From: Chromatiaceae bacterium
GTDB lineage: Bacteria; Pseudomonadota; Gammaproteobacteria; Chromatiales; Chromatiaceae
Direction: 5' to 3'
Length of the DNA: 60,686 bases
NCBI GenBank assembly: GCA_025458165.1
Contig: JALOTB010000019.1
Span: forward strand, 1-60,686
The stretch's first letter is position 1. Every line of letters begins with the position of its first letter. The translations under genes were made by a program, and so were the position numbers. Positions 8,059 through 16,954 of this stretch are shown here, in pieces. The notes beneath the pieces were generated by a model. It saw nothing but the letters and a program-made list of their open reading frames with translations. It ran no database searches and was not told the DNA's origin.

Positions 8059-11000
8059 TCAGCCCGACCGACCCTCGGCCGCCGGGGCATCTGGGGGCTC
8101 GACTTCGCCGGGGTGACGGATCTCGTTCGGGGCGAGCAGCATGTAGAAGGCGGGCACCACGAAGAGGGTGAAGAGGGTGCCGATGCCGAGACCAGTGGCG
8201 ATCACCAGTCCGATGTGGAAGCGGCTGACGGCACCCGGGCCGGTGGCCGTCAGCAGCGGAATCATGGCGACGATCATCGCCACCGTCGTCATCAGGATCG
8301 GACGCAGGCGGATGCGCGCCCCGCGCTCAACCGCTTGACGCTTGGGCAGCCCCTGGCGCTCGCGGAGCTGATTGGCGAACTCGACGATCAGGATGCCGTT
8401 CTTGGCGATGATGCCGATCAGGGTGATCAGCCCCACCTGCGTATAGATGTTGACGCTGGCGAACCCGAGGGTCAGGAAGGCCATGGCCCCGAACACCGAC
8501 ATCGGCACCGAGACCAGGATGATGAAGGGGTCACGCCAGCTCTCGAACTGCGCGGCCAGCACCAGGTAGATCACCAACAGGGACATGAAGAAGGTGATGA
8601 CGAGCGCGCTGCCCTGGCGCGCGTACTGGCGGGACTCGCCCATGAAGTCCCAGCCGTACCCGCGCGGGAGGATCGCGCGGGCCTCGCCCTCCAGGTAGGC
8701 GATGGCGTCGCCGAGCGGTACCCCCGGCGCCATGATCCCCTCGACGGTCACCGAGTTGAGCTGCTGGAACTGGGTGCGCTTGGACGGCTCCACGCGGTCC
8801 TCGAAGTGCACGAGGCTGCCGAGCGGGACCAGCTCACCGGAGGCCGAGCGCAGGTAGTACTCATCCAGCATGGCCTTGTCGAGCCGGTACTGGCGCGCGA
8901 CCTGCGGGATGACCTCGTAGCTGCGCTCCTCCAGGCTGAAGCGGTTGACGTAGCCGCCGCCCAGCATGGTGGCGAGGCTGCGGCCGATCTCGCGCATGTC
9001 GATGCCGAGATCGCCGGCGCGGTCGCGGTCGATCACCAGGGTGGTCTTGGGTCGGGTGAATTCCACCGACTTGCGCAGGAAGAGGAACTTGCCGCTGCCC
9101 ATGGCGCGGCCGATCAGCTCGCCGGCGAGGGCGTCGAGCTCCTCGTAACCGGCATCGGTGGTGATCACGAACTGCATCGGCAGCCCCCGCCCGGCGCCGG
9201 GTAGACTGGGCCGCGGGAAGGCCGCGGTCTGCAGCCCCGCGACCGCGCCGAGCTTGCCCTGGAGCTCGGGCTGGACCTCCATCTGCGAGCGTTCGCGCTC
9301 GCTGGTGGAGCTCAGCTTGAAGCCGCCGAAGGTGACGCTGGTGTCCCCGCCGAAGCCCACCAGCACGAAGCTCTCGTGGTACTCCGGGATGGTCTCGAAG
9401 ATGTCGATGATCTGATCGGCGTAGATCTGGTTGTACTCCACCGTGGCCGTCTGCGGCCCGACCGCCTGGAAGAACAGGATGCTCTGGTCCTCGGTCGGGG
9501 CGAGCTCCGACTGGCTGGTGATGAACATGGCCCAGATCCCGCCGAGCACCAGCACCGCGAAGAGCAGCATCACCGAGGGAAACTCCAACACCCGGTGCAA
9601 CGCGCCCTCGTAGCGGTCCGAGAGCCAGGTGAAGAAGCGCTCGACGCCGCGCTCGAAGCGCCCCGCGCCCCCCGCCTCGCGCAGCACCTTGCCGCTCAGC
9701 ATCGGCGAGAGGGTCAGCGCCACCACCCCGGAGACCAGCACCGCCCCGGCGAGCGAGAAGGCGAACTCGGTGAAGAGCGTCCCCACCAGCCCGCCCATGA
9801 AACCGATGGGGGCATAGACCGCGACCAGGGTGGTGGTCATGGCAATGATCGGGACGGCGAGCTCGCGCGCCCCGTCGATCGCGGCCTGAAAGCGCGGCTT
9901 GCCCTCCTCGATGTGGCGGTGGACGTTCTCGACCACCACGATGGCGTCATCGACCACCAGCCCGATGGCGAGCACCATCGCGAGCAGGGTGAGCAGGTTG
10001 ATCGAGAAGCCCATCAGCAGCATCAGGAAGGCGCCGCCCACCAGTGAGAGCGGCACTGCGACCGCCGGCACGATCGCCGCGCGGATCGACCCGAGCGAGA
10101 GAAAGATCACGAAGAGCACGATCAGGACCGCCTCGGCCAGGGTGCTGAACACCTCATCGATCGAGTCGCGGATGAACACGCTGGCGTCGTAGGGGATGTG
10201 CACCCCGAGCCCCTCGGGGAGCTGGGCGCGCAGGTCCGGCATCAGCTCATGGACGCGCTGGGCGACCGAGAGCGGGTTCCCCCCCGGGGCCTGCTCGATG
10301 CCGACGAAGATCGACGGTATGCCCTTGTAGAGGGTGATGCTGTCGTAGTCCTTGGCCCCCAGCTCGACCTCGGCCACGTCGCGCAGGCGCACCAGGGTGT
10401 CGCCCTCGGTGAGGACCACCAGGTCGCGGAAGTCCTCTACCTGGCTGACGTCGGTGGTGGCTGCGAGGTCGACCGCGAAGTAGCGGTCCTTGAGCCCGCC
10501 GACCCCGGAGAGGTAGTTGTTGCGGCGCAGGACGTCCTCGACGTCGGTCGCGGTCACGCCGAGCGCCGCCATGCGCTGGGGCTCGAGCCAGACGCGCATG
10601 GCAAAGGTCTTGTTGCCGATCAACTGCGCCTTGGCGACCCCGGGGACCGCCTGGAGCTGGGGCTGGACCACCCGCAGCAGGTAGTCGGTGATCTGCGAGA
10701 GGCTCATGGTCTCGCTGTAGAACGCCATGTACATCAGCGCGGTCGGGTCGCCGGTGGTGGCGTCGATCACCGGGTCCTGGGCCTCGGCGGGGAGGACGTT
10801 GCGCTGGCTCGCCACCTTGGCCTGGATCTCGGCGACCGCGGCCTTGGGGTCGTAGTTGAGCTCCATGTGGGCCTCGATCACCGAGACGCCCTGGGAGCTG
10901 GTGGAGAACAAGTAATCGATCCCCGCCGCCTCGGCGATCGCCTGCTGCAAGGGCGTGGTGATGAAACTCTTGACCAGCCCACCGCCGGCACCGGGGTAAG

Positions 11001-11148
11001 CCGTGGTGATGGTCACCACGGTGTCGCGCGTCTCGGGGTACTGGCGGACCTCCAGGCTGGTGATGGCGCGCAGGCCCACGACCAGGATCAGCAGGCTCAC
11101 GACGCTCGCGAGCACCGGGCGGTGGACGAAGATGTCGGTGAATCTCAT
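8059..11148 (-). CDS. RND multidrug efflux permease (AcrB/MexK-like, HAE1 family)
   Basis: This 1029-aa inner-membrane proton-driven pump exports drugs or other hydrophobic compounds through a tripartite envelope complex. The N-terminus MRFTDIFVHRPVLASVVSLL is typical of HAE1 pumps, including the MexK group. The large periplasmic loop includes TGDPTALMYMAF. The proton-relay motif of TM4, VVDDAIVVVENVHRH, keeps both aspartates at about residues 400-410. The second half starts near residue 520 and ends with TVAMIVAMIPLL and ATGLGIGTLFTLFVVPAFY. No frameshift or loss of key residues is visible. The adaptor lies 1.4 kb upstream on the same strand, with two small genes between. No outer-membrane channel gene is present, so a TolC-like protein from elsewhere must be used. 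Confidence 0.94.
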   Translation of the reverse strand: MRFTDIFVHRPVLASVVSLLILVVGLRAITSLEVRQYPETRDTVVTITTAYPGAGGGLVKSFITTPLQQAIAEAAGIDYLFSTSSQGVSVIEAHMELNYDPKAAVAEIQAKVASQRNVLPAEAQDPVIDATTGDPTALMYMAFYSETMSLSQITDYLLRVVQPQLQAVPGVAKAQLIGNKTFAMRVWLEPQRMAALGVTATDVEDVLRRNNYLSGVGGLKDRYFAVDLAATTDVSQVEDFRDLVVLTEGDTLVRLRDVAEVELGAKDYDSITLYKGIPSIFVGIEQAPGGNPLSVAQRVHELMPDLRAQLPEGLGVHIPYDASVFIRDSIDEVFSTLAEAVLIVLFVIFLSLGSIRAAIVPAVAVPLSLVGGAFLMLLMGFSINLLTLLAMVLAIGLVVDDAIVVVENVHRHIEEGKPRFQAAIDGARELAVPIIAMTTTLVAVYAPIGFMGGLVGTLFTEFAFSLAGAVLVSGVVALTLSPMLSGKVLREAGGAGRFERGVERFFTWLSDRYEGALHRVLEFPSVMLLFAVLVLGGIWAMFITSQSELAPTEDQSILFFQAVGPQTATVEYNQIYADQIIDIFETIPEYHESFVLVGFGGDTSVTFGGFKLSSTSERERSQMEVQPELQGKLGAVAGLQTAAFPRPSLPGAGRGLPMQFVITTDAGYEELDALAGELIGRAMGSGKFLFLRKSVEFTRPKTTLVIDRDRAGDLGIDMREIGRSLATMLGGGYVNRFSLEERSYEVIPQVARQYRLDKAMLDEYYLRSASGELVPLGSLVHFEDRVEPSKRTQFQQLNSVTVEGIMAPGVPLGDAIAYLEGEARAILPRGYGWDFMGESRQYARQGSALVITFFMSLLVIYLVLAAQFESWRDPFIILVSVPMSVFGAMAFLTLGFASVNIYTQVGLITLIGIIAKNGILIVEFANQLRERQGLPKRQAVERGARIRLRPILMTTVAMIVAMIPLLTATGPGAVSRFHIGLVIATGLGIGTLFTLFVVPAFYMLLAPNEIRHPGEVEPPDAPAAEGRSG

Positions 11149-11392
11149 GACGCGCGGCGCTCGTCGGATCGATGAGGGGCGCAGGGCGAGCCGCTCGGGA
11201 CGGACGCCGCAGGAGTGGCCCGTAGAGGCCGCTTATGCTGACCGCTTTGCCGGCCGCGCGGAAGGGGAATCGCTAGCGTGCGGCGGCGCGAGGCCGGCCG
11301 CGTCGACGGGGTGATCTGGGGGTGTTCGCGAGGCCTCGGCCCGAGGTGGGCGCGGAGTGGCACCGCGCCGCGGGCGGACGGGCTGCCCAACC

Positions 11393-11710
11393 TCAGTCGT
11401 CGTACCGGTAGCCGCAGCGGCCCTTTTTCCACAAGCCGTAGGGGCAGGGGTTGCCGGAGTAATAGCGGGGCTCCTCCACGTAGTAGCGCCGCCCTCGGTA
11501 ACCATCGGTCGCCACCGCGGTCCCCACTGCGGCGCCGAGCCCACTGCCGACGATGGCGCCATTGCGCCCGGCGAGCTCCGCGCCGAGCAGGCCACCGAGG
11601 GCTCCGCCGAGGCCGCCGCCGACGGCCGACCGGGTGCTGAGATCCCCCGCAAACGCCGCTGCGGTGGACAGGCTGAGGGTCATCAGGATCGCGGCTGTCT
11701 TGGCCAACAT
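11393..11710 (-). CDS. Small exported glycine-zipper protein
   Basis: This 105-aa protein has a clear signal peptide (about residues 1-22, ending AAAFA before GDLS). A glycine-rich zipper follows (SAVGGGLGGALGGLLGAELAG, then GAIVGSGLGAAVGTAV), a pattern that packs or inserts helices in membranes. The C-terminal third is rich in Tyr and Arg with two cysteines in NPCPYGLWKKGRCGYRYDD. GGAGGAA lies 7 bp before the ATG, so translation is well supported. It lies between the RND adaptor and pump genes on the same strand and may be envelope-associated. Homologues are usually left as hypothetical glycine-zipper proteins; its function is unknown. Confidence 0.75.
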   Translation of the reverse strand: MLAKTAAILMTLSLSTAAAFAGDLSTRSAVGGGLGGALGGLLGAELAGRNGAIVGSGLGAAVGTAVATDGYRGRRYYVEEPRYYSGNPCPYGLWKKGRCGYRYDD

Positions 11711-11804
11711 CGCTCGTTCCTCCAGATTCGGATGTACTTAAGGGGGATGGTATCGGGGGCAAGCTGAATGCCGGCTGAACGCGCGGCGCATGCCCCACGG
11801 CGGC

Positions 11805-12230
11805 TCAGCTCGGCGGCGCCCAGAAGAAGGAGACGTCCGCGGCACCCGCAGCCGGCACGTTGACCTGGCGCGTCTGCGCCTCGCCGGCGTGACTGACGGT
11901 GACGCGGTAACGCCCCGGGGGCATCCGCGCCCAGAGGTACGGCCCGTCGGAGACGGTCTCCAGCCGCATGTTGCCCGCCTGGTCAGCGACCGTGACGGCA
12001 ATGTCGGCCAGGTAGGAGCCGGTAGAATAGGCGAAAAGCAGCCGTAGGTTGTACTGCCCGCGCACCGGCATCATTTCCTCGCGGCTCTGGACGCCGATGC
12101 CCCCGGTCACGTAACTGATCTCGCCGAAGGTACGGACCTCGACCGCCCCAGCCGGGGTGATCGAGGCGGCCCCGGCGAGCAGCATCGCGGCGCCGAGGGC
12201 TCGGGCGAGAGGCGCGGATTTCGCAGGCAT
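11805..12230 (-). CDS. Exported small beta-sandwich protein, carboxypeptidase-regulatory-like
   Basis: This 141-aa protein has a signal peptide (about residues 1-28, ending TPAGA before VEVRTF). The mature part begins EVRTFGEISYVTGGIGVQSREEM and ends with a likely beta-sandwich (GPYLWARMPPGRYRVTVSHAG), the pattern of carboxypeptidase regulatory-like / transthyretin-like domains. GAGG lies 7-8 bp before the ATG at 12230; an ATG four codons upstream (12242) is the alternative. It sits between the efflux adaptor and pump genes in the same orientation. A periplasmic accessory role with the pump is possible, but only proximity supports that. Confidence 0.7.
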   Translation of the reverse strand: MPAKSAPLARALGAAMLLAGAASITPAGAVEVRTFGEISYVTGGIGVQSREEMMPVRGQYNLRLLFAYSTGSYLADIAVTVADQAGNMRLETVSDGPYLWARMPPGRYRVTVSHAGEAQTRQVNVPAAGAADVSFFWAPPS

Positions 12231-12242
12231 TCGGGGCCTCAT

Positions 12243-12538
12243 CGGGGTTTGGCGCGCGTTCACGAAGCGACATGCCGCCCCGCGCTCGCGCGGAAAGCTA
12301 GCCTGTGATTGGCGCCGAATCAAGATCAAATAAGGTCACCGGCCCCGAGTGCTCGGTTCGGCCGGGACGTCTCCTCGCCAATCAAGGCGGCGCAAAAGGT
12401 TGTTTCGGGTCTGTTACCGTGAGAACGCGCCGCCGGCGCCCCCAGTCGCCTTCGTCCTCCGAGGGGGGCCAGGCTGAGGGTAACCCGGCATTAGGGCCCT
12501 GTCCTCATCGGTCCGGGCGACACGGGCGTCATGCCGGG
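12243..12538. other. Intergenic region downstream of the RND adaptor, with a long inverted repeat
   Basis: No gene was recognised in these 296 bp. Arms AACCCGGCAT (12482-12491) and ATGCCGGGTT (12531-12540) form a perfect 10-bp inverted repeat that overlaps the adaptor's stop codon. The loop is about 39 nt and there is no T-tract. It could be an mRNA-stabilising or attenuating stem at the 3' end of the adaptor gene. Confidence 0.45.
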
Positions 12539-13636
12539 TTAGGGCCCCAGCGGTCCCTCCTCGCTCGGGACCAGCGAATTGTCGATGATCACCGGCTGGT
12601 CGTTGCGCAGCTTGACCTGTCCGGCAATGACCACACGGTCGCCCTTCTGGAGCCCGGCGACGATCTCCACCCGGCCCCCCTGGGATTCCCCGGTGGTCAC
12701 CGGGCGGCGGAGCACCACGTCCTGCCCGTTCTTCGTCTCGATGACGAACACGCTGTCGCCGTAAGGCGCGAAGGTGATCGCCGTGCGCGGGAGGGTCAGC
12801 AGCTCCTCGCGGGCCGGCAGGAGGGTCGCGACCTCGGCGAACATCCCCGGGCGGAGCAGCAGCTCGGGGTTCTCCAGGATGGCCCGCACCCGCACGGTGC
12901 GGGTCTTCTCCTCCACCCCCGCGTTGATCGCGGTGATCCGGCCGCGGAACTCGCGTCCCGGATAGGCCGCGACCTGGACCACCACCGGCTCGTTCTCGGC
13001 GAGCTCCGGCAGATGGCGCTCGGGGAGCGAGTAGTCGGCGTAGATCGGCTCCAGGGCGTCGAGGCGGACGATCGGCGAGCCCGGCGCGAGGTATTCGCCC
13101 AGGTTGACGATGCGGATCCCGAGCCGGCCCGCGAAGGGGGCGGTAATGCGTTTCTTGGCGATCAGGGCCTCCTTGGCCGCGACTGTCGCCGCCGCGACAT
13201 CGAGCTCGGCCTTGGCGGCATCGAACTCGGCCTGTGACGCCGAGCGGTCCCGCACCAGGGTGGCGAAGCGCCCCAGCTTGACCTGGGCTAGGTTGCGCTG
13301 GGCGACCAGGCCGACGAGGTCGGCCTGATCGACGCTGTCATCGAGCTGGATGAGCAGCTCGCCCTTCTGCACCGTCTGGCCGGACTCGAAGTGGATCTCC
13401 CGCACCTGGCCGGCGACCTCGTTGGTCACGAAGACCCCCTGGGTCGCGACCAGGCTGCCAGCGGCAGCCAGCCGCGGCTGCCAGCTCGCGGCCTCGACCT
13501 CCGCGGCGGCGACCACCGGTGGCGGGGGCGCGCCCCCCATCGCCATCTGCTGCTGCATCTGATGAAACTTCCAGCCGAAGATGCTGCCGAGGACGGCGCC
13601 TAGGAACAGCAGGACGAGGAGCAGGCGTTTGATCAT
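12539..13636 (-). CDS. RND efflux periplasmic adaptor (membrane fusion protein)
   Basis: This 365-aa protein has an N-terminal membrane anchor (MIKRLLLVLLFLGAVLGSIFG). Lipoyl half-motifs flank a helical hairpin (VTNEVAGQVREIHFESGQTVQKGE and ITAPFAGRLGIRIVNLGEYL), and a beta-barrel follows. The ordering of lipoyl, helical hairpin, lipoyl and barrel is that of MexH/AcrA-type adaptors, although the hairpin (about residues 105-160) is short. It would bridge the RND pump at 8059-11148 to an outer-membrane channel. The ATG overlaps the stop of the rhodanese remnant as ATGA, implying coupled translation. The large gap and two small genes before the pump are unusual for this pair. Confidence 0.92.
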   Translation of the reverse strand: MIKRLLLVLLFLGAVLGSIFGWKFHQMQQQMAMGGAPPPPVVAAAEVEAASWQPRLAAAGSLVATQGVFVTNEVAGQVREIHFESGQTVQKGELLIQLDDSVDQADLVGLVAQRNLAQVKLGRFATLVRDRSASQAEFDAAKAELDVAAATVAAKEALIAKKRITAPFAGRLGIRIVNLGEYLAPGSPIVRLDALEPIYADYSLPERHLPELAENEPVVVQVAAYPGREFRGRITAINAGVEEKTRTVRVRAILENPELLLRPGMFAEVATLLPAREELLTLPRTAITFAPYGDSVFVIETKNGQDVVLRRPVTTGESQGGRVEIVAGLQKGDRVVIAGQVKLRNDQPVIIDNSLVPSEEGPLGP

Positions 13637-13950
13637 CGCGGGCGGCGGGCGAGTCGGGGCAGGGCCGCGATTGTAGCCCGGGCGACACTCGCGCGCGTGG
13701 CCCAACAGGTGGGGCAGGGGACGATCGGCAGCCCGCGGCGGAGCCAGCCCGGTCCGGCGCCGCTCCCGAGCATCCCCTCGCGGACGTTGTAGACGGCGGT
13801 GAAGCCCTCGGCCGCAAGCAGACGCTGCATCCGGGCGCCGCGGGTGCCAGTGGCACCGATCAGGGCGACCGGTGCCGAGCGGTCGCCGCCGCTGAGCGAC
13901 AAGACCTCGGCGACGAGCGCCTTGGACCCACCGGGCTGCACCATCGCCAC
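13633..13950 (-). pseudogene. Degenerate rhodanese-domain remnant coupled to the RND adaptor
   Basis: An ORF of about 105 aa opens at a GTG (13950) and matches the C-terminal two thirds of a single rhodanese domain (GFTAVYNVREGMLGSGAGPGW, then RRGLPIVPCPTC). The usual active-site loop C-x-x-G-x-R is here GATGTR, so the catalytic cysteine is a glycine. The frame continues open upstream to a TAA at 14044-14046 and still shows the rhodanese element SPREWRQTG, but the preceding VDVRT core is gone and no ATG is available. The 3' end overlaps the adaptor ATG as ATGA. It is most likely a decayed gene retained for translational coupling; a non-catalytic small protein is the alternative. Confidence 0.6.
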
Positions 13951-14078
13951 CCGATCCGCGCCCTCGGAGACACCGGTCTGACGCCACTCACGCGGGCTGC
14001 GGCGTCCATGGTTCGTCGGTGCGTCGTCAGAAAAGACAGCGAATTAACCGGTCGAGATCAGGTTGAGCGCCCCGTGCA

Positions 14079-14250
14079 ATCGTTTTCGTCATCGTAATCG
14101 GGGAGACGGCGCGGTTCGGGCACGAGCAACGGGACGGCTACTGGGCTCCGGTCCCTTACCTCGCGCGGCAACCCGGGACACCAATGTCGCGATCTGAGGG
14201 GGGACTTGGGGCGCTACGAGGACCTCGACAACGACAGCGACGAGATCGCG
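14079..14250. repeat. Intergenic element with GAC/CGA-rich inverted arms
   Basis: Arms made of GAC/CGT triplets flank about 115 bp. The left arm is at 14079-14100 (cgttttcgtcatcgtaatcg) and the right arm at 14216-14250 (gacctcgacaacgacagcg and onward), partly complementary to each other. A second copy of the same architecture lies at 25586-25708. No ORF of note lies inside. Function unknown; the shape suggests a small intergenic repeat family. Confidence 0.4.
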
Positions 14251-14259
14251 TCCGTTCTG

Positions 14260-15000
14260 TTACTCATCGTCGCCGGCAAGCGCCTCGACCCACATCGCGG
14301 TCGCCCCGGCCACCGCGCTCGGCATGACGACGAAGTTGAGCACGGGGATCATGGTCATGCCCGCGGCGGTGGCGCCGAAGCCGAGGGCGAGTGCGCGGCG
14401 CCGGCGCAGTCGCCCGCGGATCGCGCGGAGCCTGAGTCCGTGGTTGCCCATCGGGTAGTCCGAGTACTCGAACGCCAACATCCAGGCGGTGTAGAGGAAC
14501 CACAGGAGCGGTGCGGCGACGTTGACGCCGGGGATCAGGAAGAGCAACAGGAATGGGACCGCCCAGAGCAGGATGTAGAGCAGCTTGCGCAGCTCGTCGA
14601 TCAGGGTTGGGGCGAGCTCGATCAGGACCTTCTTGAGCCCGCCCCCCTCGTTGAGCGGCCGTCCGGTGAGGTGGAGCTCGACCTTCTCGGCCAGGAGGCC
14701 GTTGAAGGGCGCGGCGAGGAGATTGGCGACTAGGGTGAAGGTGTAGAAAACGACGATCAGCAGCGCCAGCACGAACAGCGGCCACAGGACCCACTCCAGC
14801 CATTGGAGCCAGGCCGGGACCTTCGACTGCATCCAGGCGATGAAGGTTTCGAACGACACCACGCCGTACCAGACGGCCGCCGAGAAGACCAGGACATTGA
14901 TCAGGAGCGGAACGAGCACGAAGCGTCGCAGCCCCGGCTGTGCGATCAGCCGCAGTCCGCGCAGGAGATAGCGGGCACCCGAGGTGGCAGAGACCGGCAT
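14260..15000 (-). CDS. cysZ: Sulfate transporter CysZ / EI24-domain membrane protein
   Basis: This 246-aa inner-membrane protein of the CysZ (EI24) family takes up sulfate for cysteine synthesis in enterobacteria. The first helix (RRFVLVPLLINVLVFSAAVWYG) and the segments LLAAPFNGLLAEKVE and PGVNVAAPLLWFLYTAWMLAFEYSDYP are hallmark CysZ features, as is GFGATAAGMTMIPVLNFVVMP. The length matches E. coli CysZ (about 250 aa). The ATG at 15000 is the natural start. It is not next to cysK or other assimilation genes, so regulation by sulfur status is not visible here. Confidence 0.88.
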   Translation of the reverse strand: MPVSATSGARYLLRGLRLIAQPGLRRFVLVPLLINVLVFSAAVWYGVVSFETFIAWMQSKVPAWLQWLEWVLWPLFVLALLIVVFYTFTLVANLLAAPFNGLLAEKVELHLTGRPLNEGGGLKKVLIELAPTLIDELRKLLYILLWAVPFLLLFLIPGVNVAAPLLWFLYTAWMLAFEYSDYPMGNHGLRLRAIRGRLRRRRALALGFGATAAGMTMIPVLNFVVMPSAVAGATAMWVEALAGDDE

Positions 15001-15171
15001 GGGCAGTAGCGGTGGCCTGGCTTGATACAGCGGATTATACGGGTGCCGCGGTATCGCGGCGCCGAGGTTGATTCACGCCGACATCGGCCCGTATCTAGGG
15101 CGGAGCCCGCGCCCAAACAGGCGACCGCAACCAAGGCGTGCCGGGTCCCGGCATCGCCACTGGGAGGACCA

Positions 15172-16011
15172 ATGGATCCCATCATCGCGCGTTTCACGGC
15201 CCTATCGACCCGCCCCGACGCGGAGCTCGATCTGGTGGAGGGGGCGCTTGAGATAAGCCGTTTGTTTCAGGATGGTGTCGACGAGGCGTGGGTCCACGAC
15301 CGGCTCGACGCGCTCGGCGATGAGGTCCGTTGTGAGCTGACCGATGATCCCGATCTCGCGGCCCAAGTCGAGGCGCTCAACCGGGTCCTCTTCGGTCGAC
15401 CGGGCTTCGCAGGAAACCGCGACGACTTCAACGACCCGCGAAACAGCTTTGTCGACCAGGTCCTGGAGCGCCGGCTCGGCATCCCGATCAGTCTGTCGCT
15501 GGTCTATGTCGAGGTCGCCCGGCGCGCCGGGGTCGCCGCCTGGGGCGTGGGTTTTCCGGGGCACTTCCTGGTGAAGCTCGGACAGGGTGGGCGCACGTTG
15601 GTGGTCGACCCCTTCAACCAGGGTGTGGTCCTCTCCGCCGACGACCTGGACGCCCGTCTCGCGGGGATCTTCGGCGACCATCGGCTCAGCGTTCGTGCCC
15701 ACCCCTCGCTGTTGCGGGCGGCCACCCCGCGGGAGATCCTGGTGCGAATGCTGCGCAATCTTAAGGCCGTGTACCTCGGGCGGCGGGAGTCGACGCAGGC
15801 CCTGCGCGCCTTGTGCGCTATCCTCGCCCTGGTCCCCGATCTCCCCGAGGAGCTGCGCGACCGGGGGCTGATTTACCGCGAGCTCGGCCATCACCAGGCG
15901 GCCCTCGATGACCTGCGCCGCTTTACCGCCCTGTCGGACGACGGGCCGGCGATCGCCGCCGTCGCCGCGGTGATCGACGAGCTGGCCGAGCGGCCGATGT
16001 GGGTGCATTGA
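15172..16011 (+). CDS. SirB1 family protein (transglutaminase-like domain plus tetratricopeptide tail)
   Basis: This 279-aa protein has an N-terminal transglutaminase-like SirB1 domain (about residues 1-180), recognisable by NDPRNSFVDQVLERRLGIPISLSLVYVEVARRAG and GVGFPGHFLVK. A helical C-terminus with a tetratricopeptide-like repeat follows (LRDRGLIYRELGHHQAALDDL). The canonical catalytic cysteine of transglutaminases is not evident, as is usual in this family. GGGAGG lies just before the ATG at 15172. The biochemical role of SirB1 proteins is not established. The upstream gene cysZ is divergent. Confidence 0.87.
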   Translation: MDPIIARFTALSTRPDAELDLVEGALEISRLFQDGVDEAWVHDRLDALGDEVRCELTDDPDLAAQVEALNRVLFGRPGFAGNRDDFNDPRNSFVDQVLERRLGIPISLSLVYVEVARRAGVAAWGVGFPGHFLVKLGQGGRTLVVDPFNQGVVLSADDLDARLAGIFGDHRLSVRAHPSLLRAATPREILVRMLRNLKAVYLGRRESTQALRALCAILALVPDLPEELRDRGLIYRELGHHQAALDDLRRFTALSDDGPAIAAVAAVIDELAERPMWVH

Positions 16012-16068
16012 CCGGATGCGCGTGGCGGGCGGCGGCGTCGGCGCCCGTCGTAGCTTGGGTGATCTGTC

Positions 16069-16881
16069 GTGAGAGGATTATCGGATAAGCTCCTTCTATC
16101 GTTCGCAAAAATCGGTCGACAGGCCGCCGAGGAGCTGATCGATCGCCTCCCTGCCTACCAGGTCGCACTCTGGCCGGACGGCTGGGAGCTGCTCCCCGGC
16201 GGCGCGGTTCGGGTGCGCGACACCCATGCCATGGCGGAGGCCCGGCGCTGGTATCTCCTGGCCGAGCGCAACCAGGCCGGGGCCCGTGGCCAACGGTTGA
16301 TGGCCCTTCACGGGGTCGTGCCGCGCGCGGTGGTGGACCTCAAGGGACGGCGGTTCGCCTCCGAGCAGGTCGCCTCGGTGGCCCTGAACCTGGTGGCGGG
16401 GGACTGGCTGCGACTACGGCGGTGCGCGCTGCGAGCGGCGCCCTGTGAGGCCCTCGCCGCGCGTGCCCTCGCCTGGAGCGGTTCGCGCCATTCCGCCTCC
16501 GAGGACGCCCGATCGGTGGGCGGGCTGGTTGCCGAGGTCTTGCGCGCTTGCGCCGCGGAGCGGCTGATCCCCGACGCGCGCTATCGGGTCGACGTGCGGG
16601 CCGACGATGGCTACGGCCTCACCCTGTGGCGCTGCCGACTGCGAGTTGCGCTCGACCCCTACGCCCGCGCCCGGGTCGCCGATGTCTTGGGTGTGGCGCT
16701 CATTCCCTGGAACCGGGCCGTGGTGCGGGACGGGGCCGCGGTGCCCATCGTCTCGGTCGAGGTCCTGGGACCGGGCGTGGTGGGGTGGGCCAAGGGTCGG
16801 TCTACGGACTATCCGCTTTTCGGCGCGGCGACGGAGGCGGGTCAAGTCCAGTCTGCGGCTACGACACAAGACATTCGGTGA
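16069..16881 (+). CDS. Conserved hypothetical protein, function unknown
   Basis: The 270-aa product starts at a GTG 57 bp after the SirB1-type gene on the same strand. No family was recognised. The protein is Arg- and Ala-rich with no signal peptide or membrane helix. Segments such as LPAYQVALWPDGWELLPGG and LTLWRCRLRVALDPYARARVADVLGV suggest a folded soluble protein. Cysteines cluster near residues 120-130 (RRCALRAAPCEAL). No better start with a Shine-Dalgarno sequence is visible. Codon use matches the neighbours, so it is probably a real gene, not a shadow. Confidence 0.55.
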   Translation: MRGLSDKLLLSFAKIGRQAAEELIDRLPAYQVALWPDGWELLPGGAVRVRDTHAMAEARRWYLLAERNQAGARGQRLMALHGVVPRAVVDLKGRRFASEQVASVALNLVAGDWLRLRRCALRAAPCEALAARALAWSGSRHSASEDARSVGGLVAEVLRACAAERLIPDARYRVDVRADDGYGLTLWRCRLRVALDPYARARVADVLGVALIPWNRAVVRDGAAVPIVSVEVLGPGVVGWAKGRSTDYPLFGAATEAGQVQSAATTQDIR

Positions 16882-16954
16882 AACAATAGGCTGTCGACGG
16901 TTTCTCATCTCATTGACGACCGTACGACCATGGTGCCCGAGCGGGAGAGTAGGT

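Noticed and set aside
12482..12540. A classical terminator for the efflux adaptor
   Set aside because: The perfect 10-bp inverted repeat has a 39-nt loop and no T-tract, so it is listed only as an inverted repeat.
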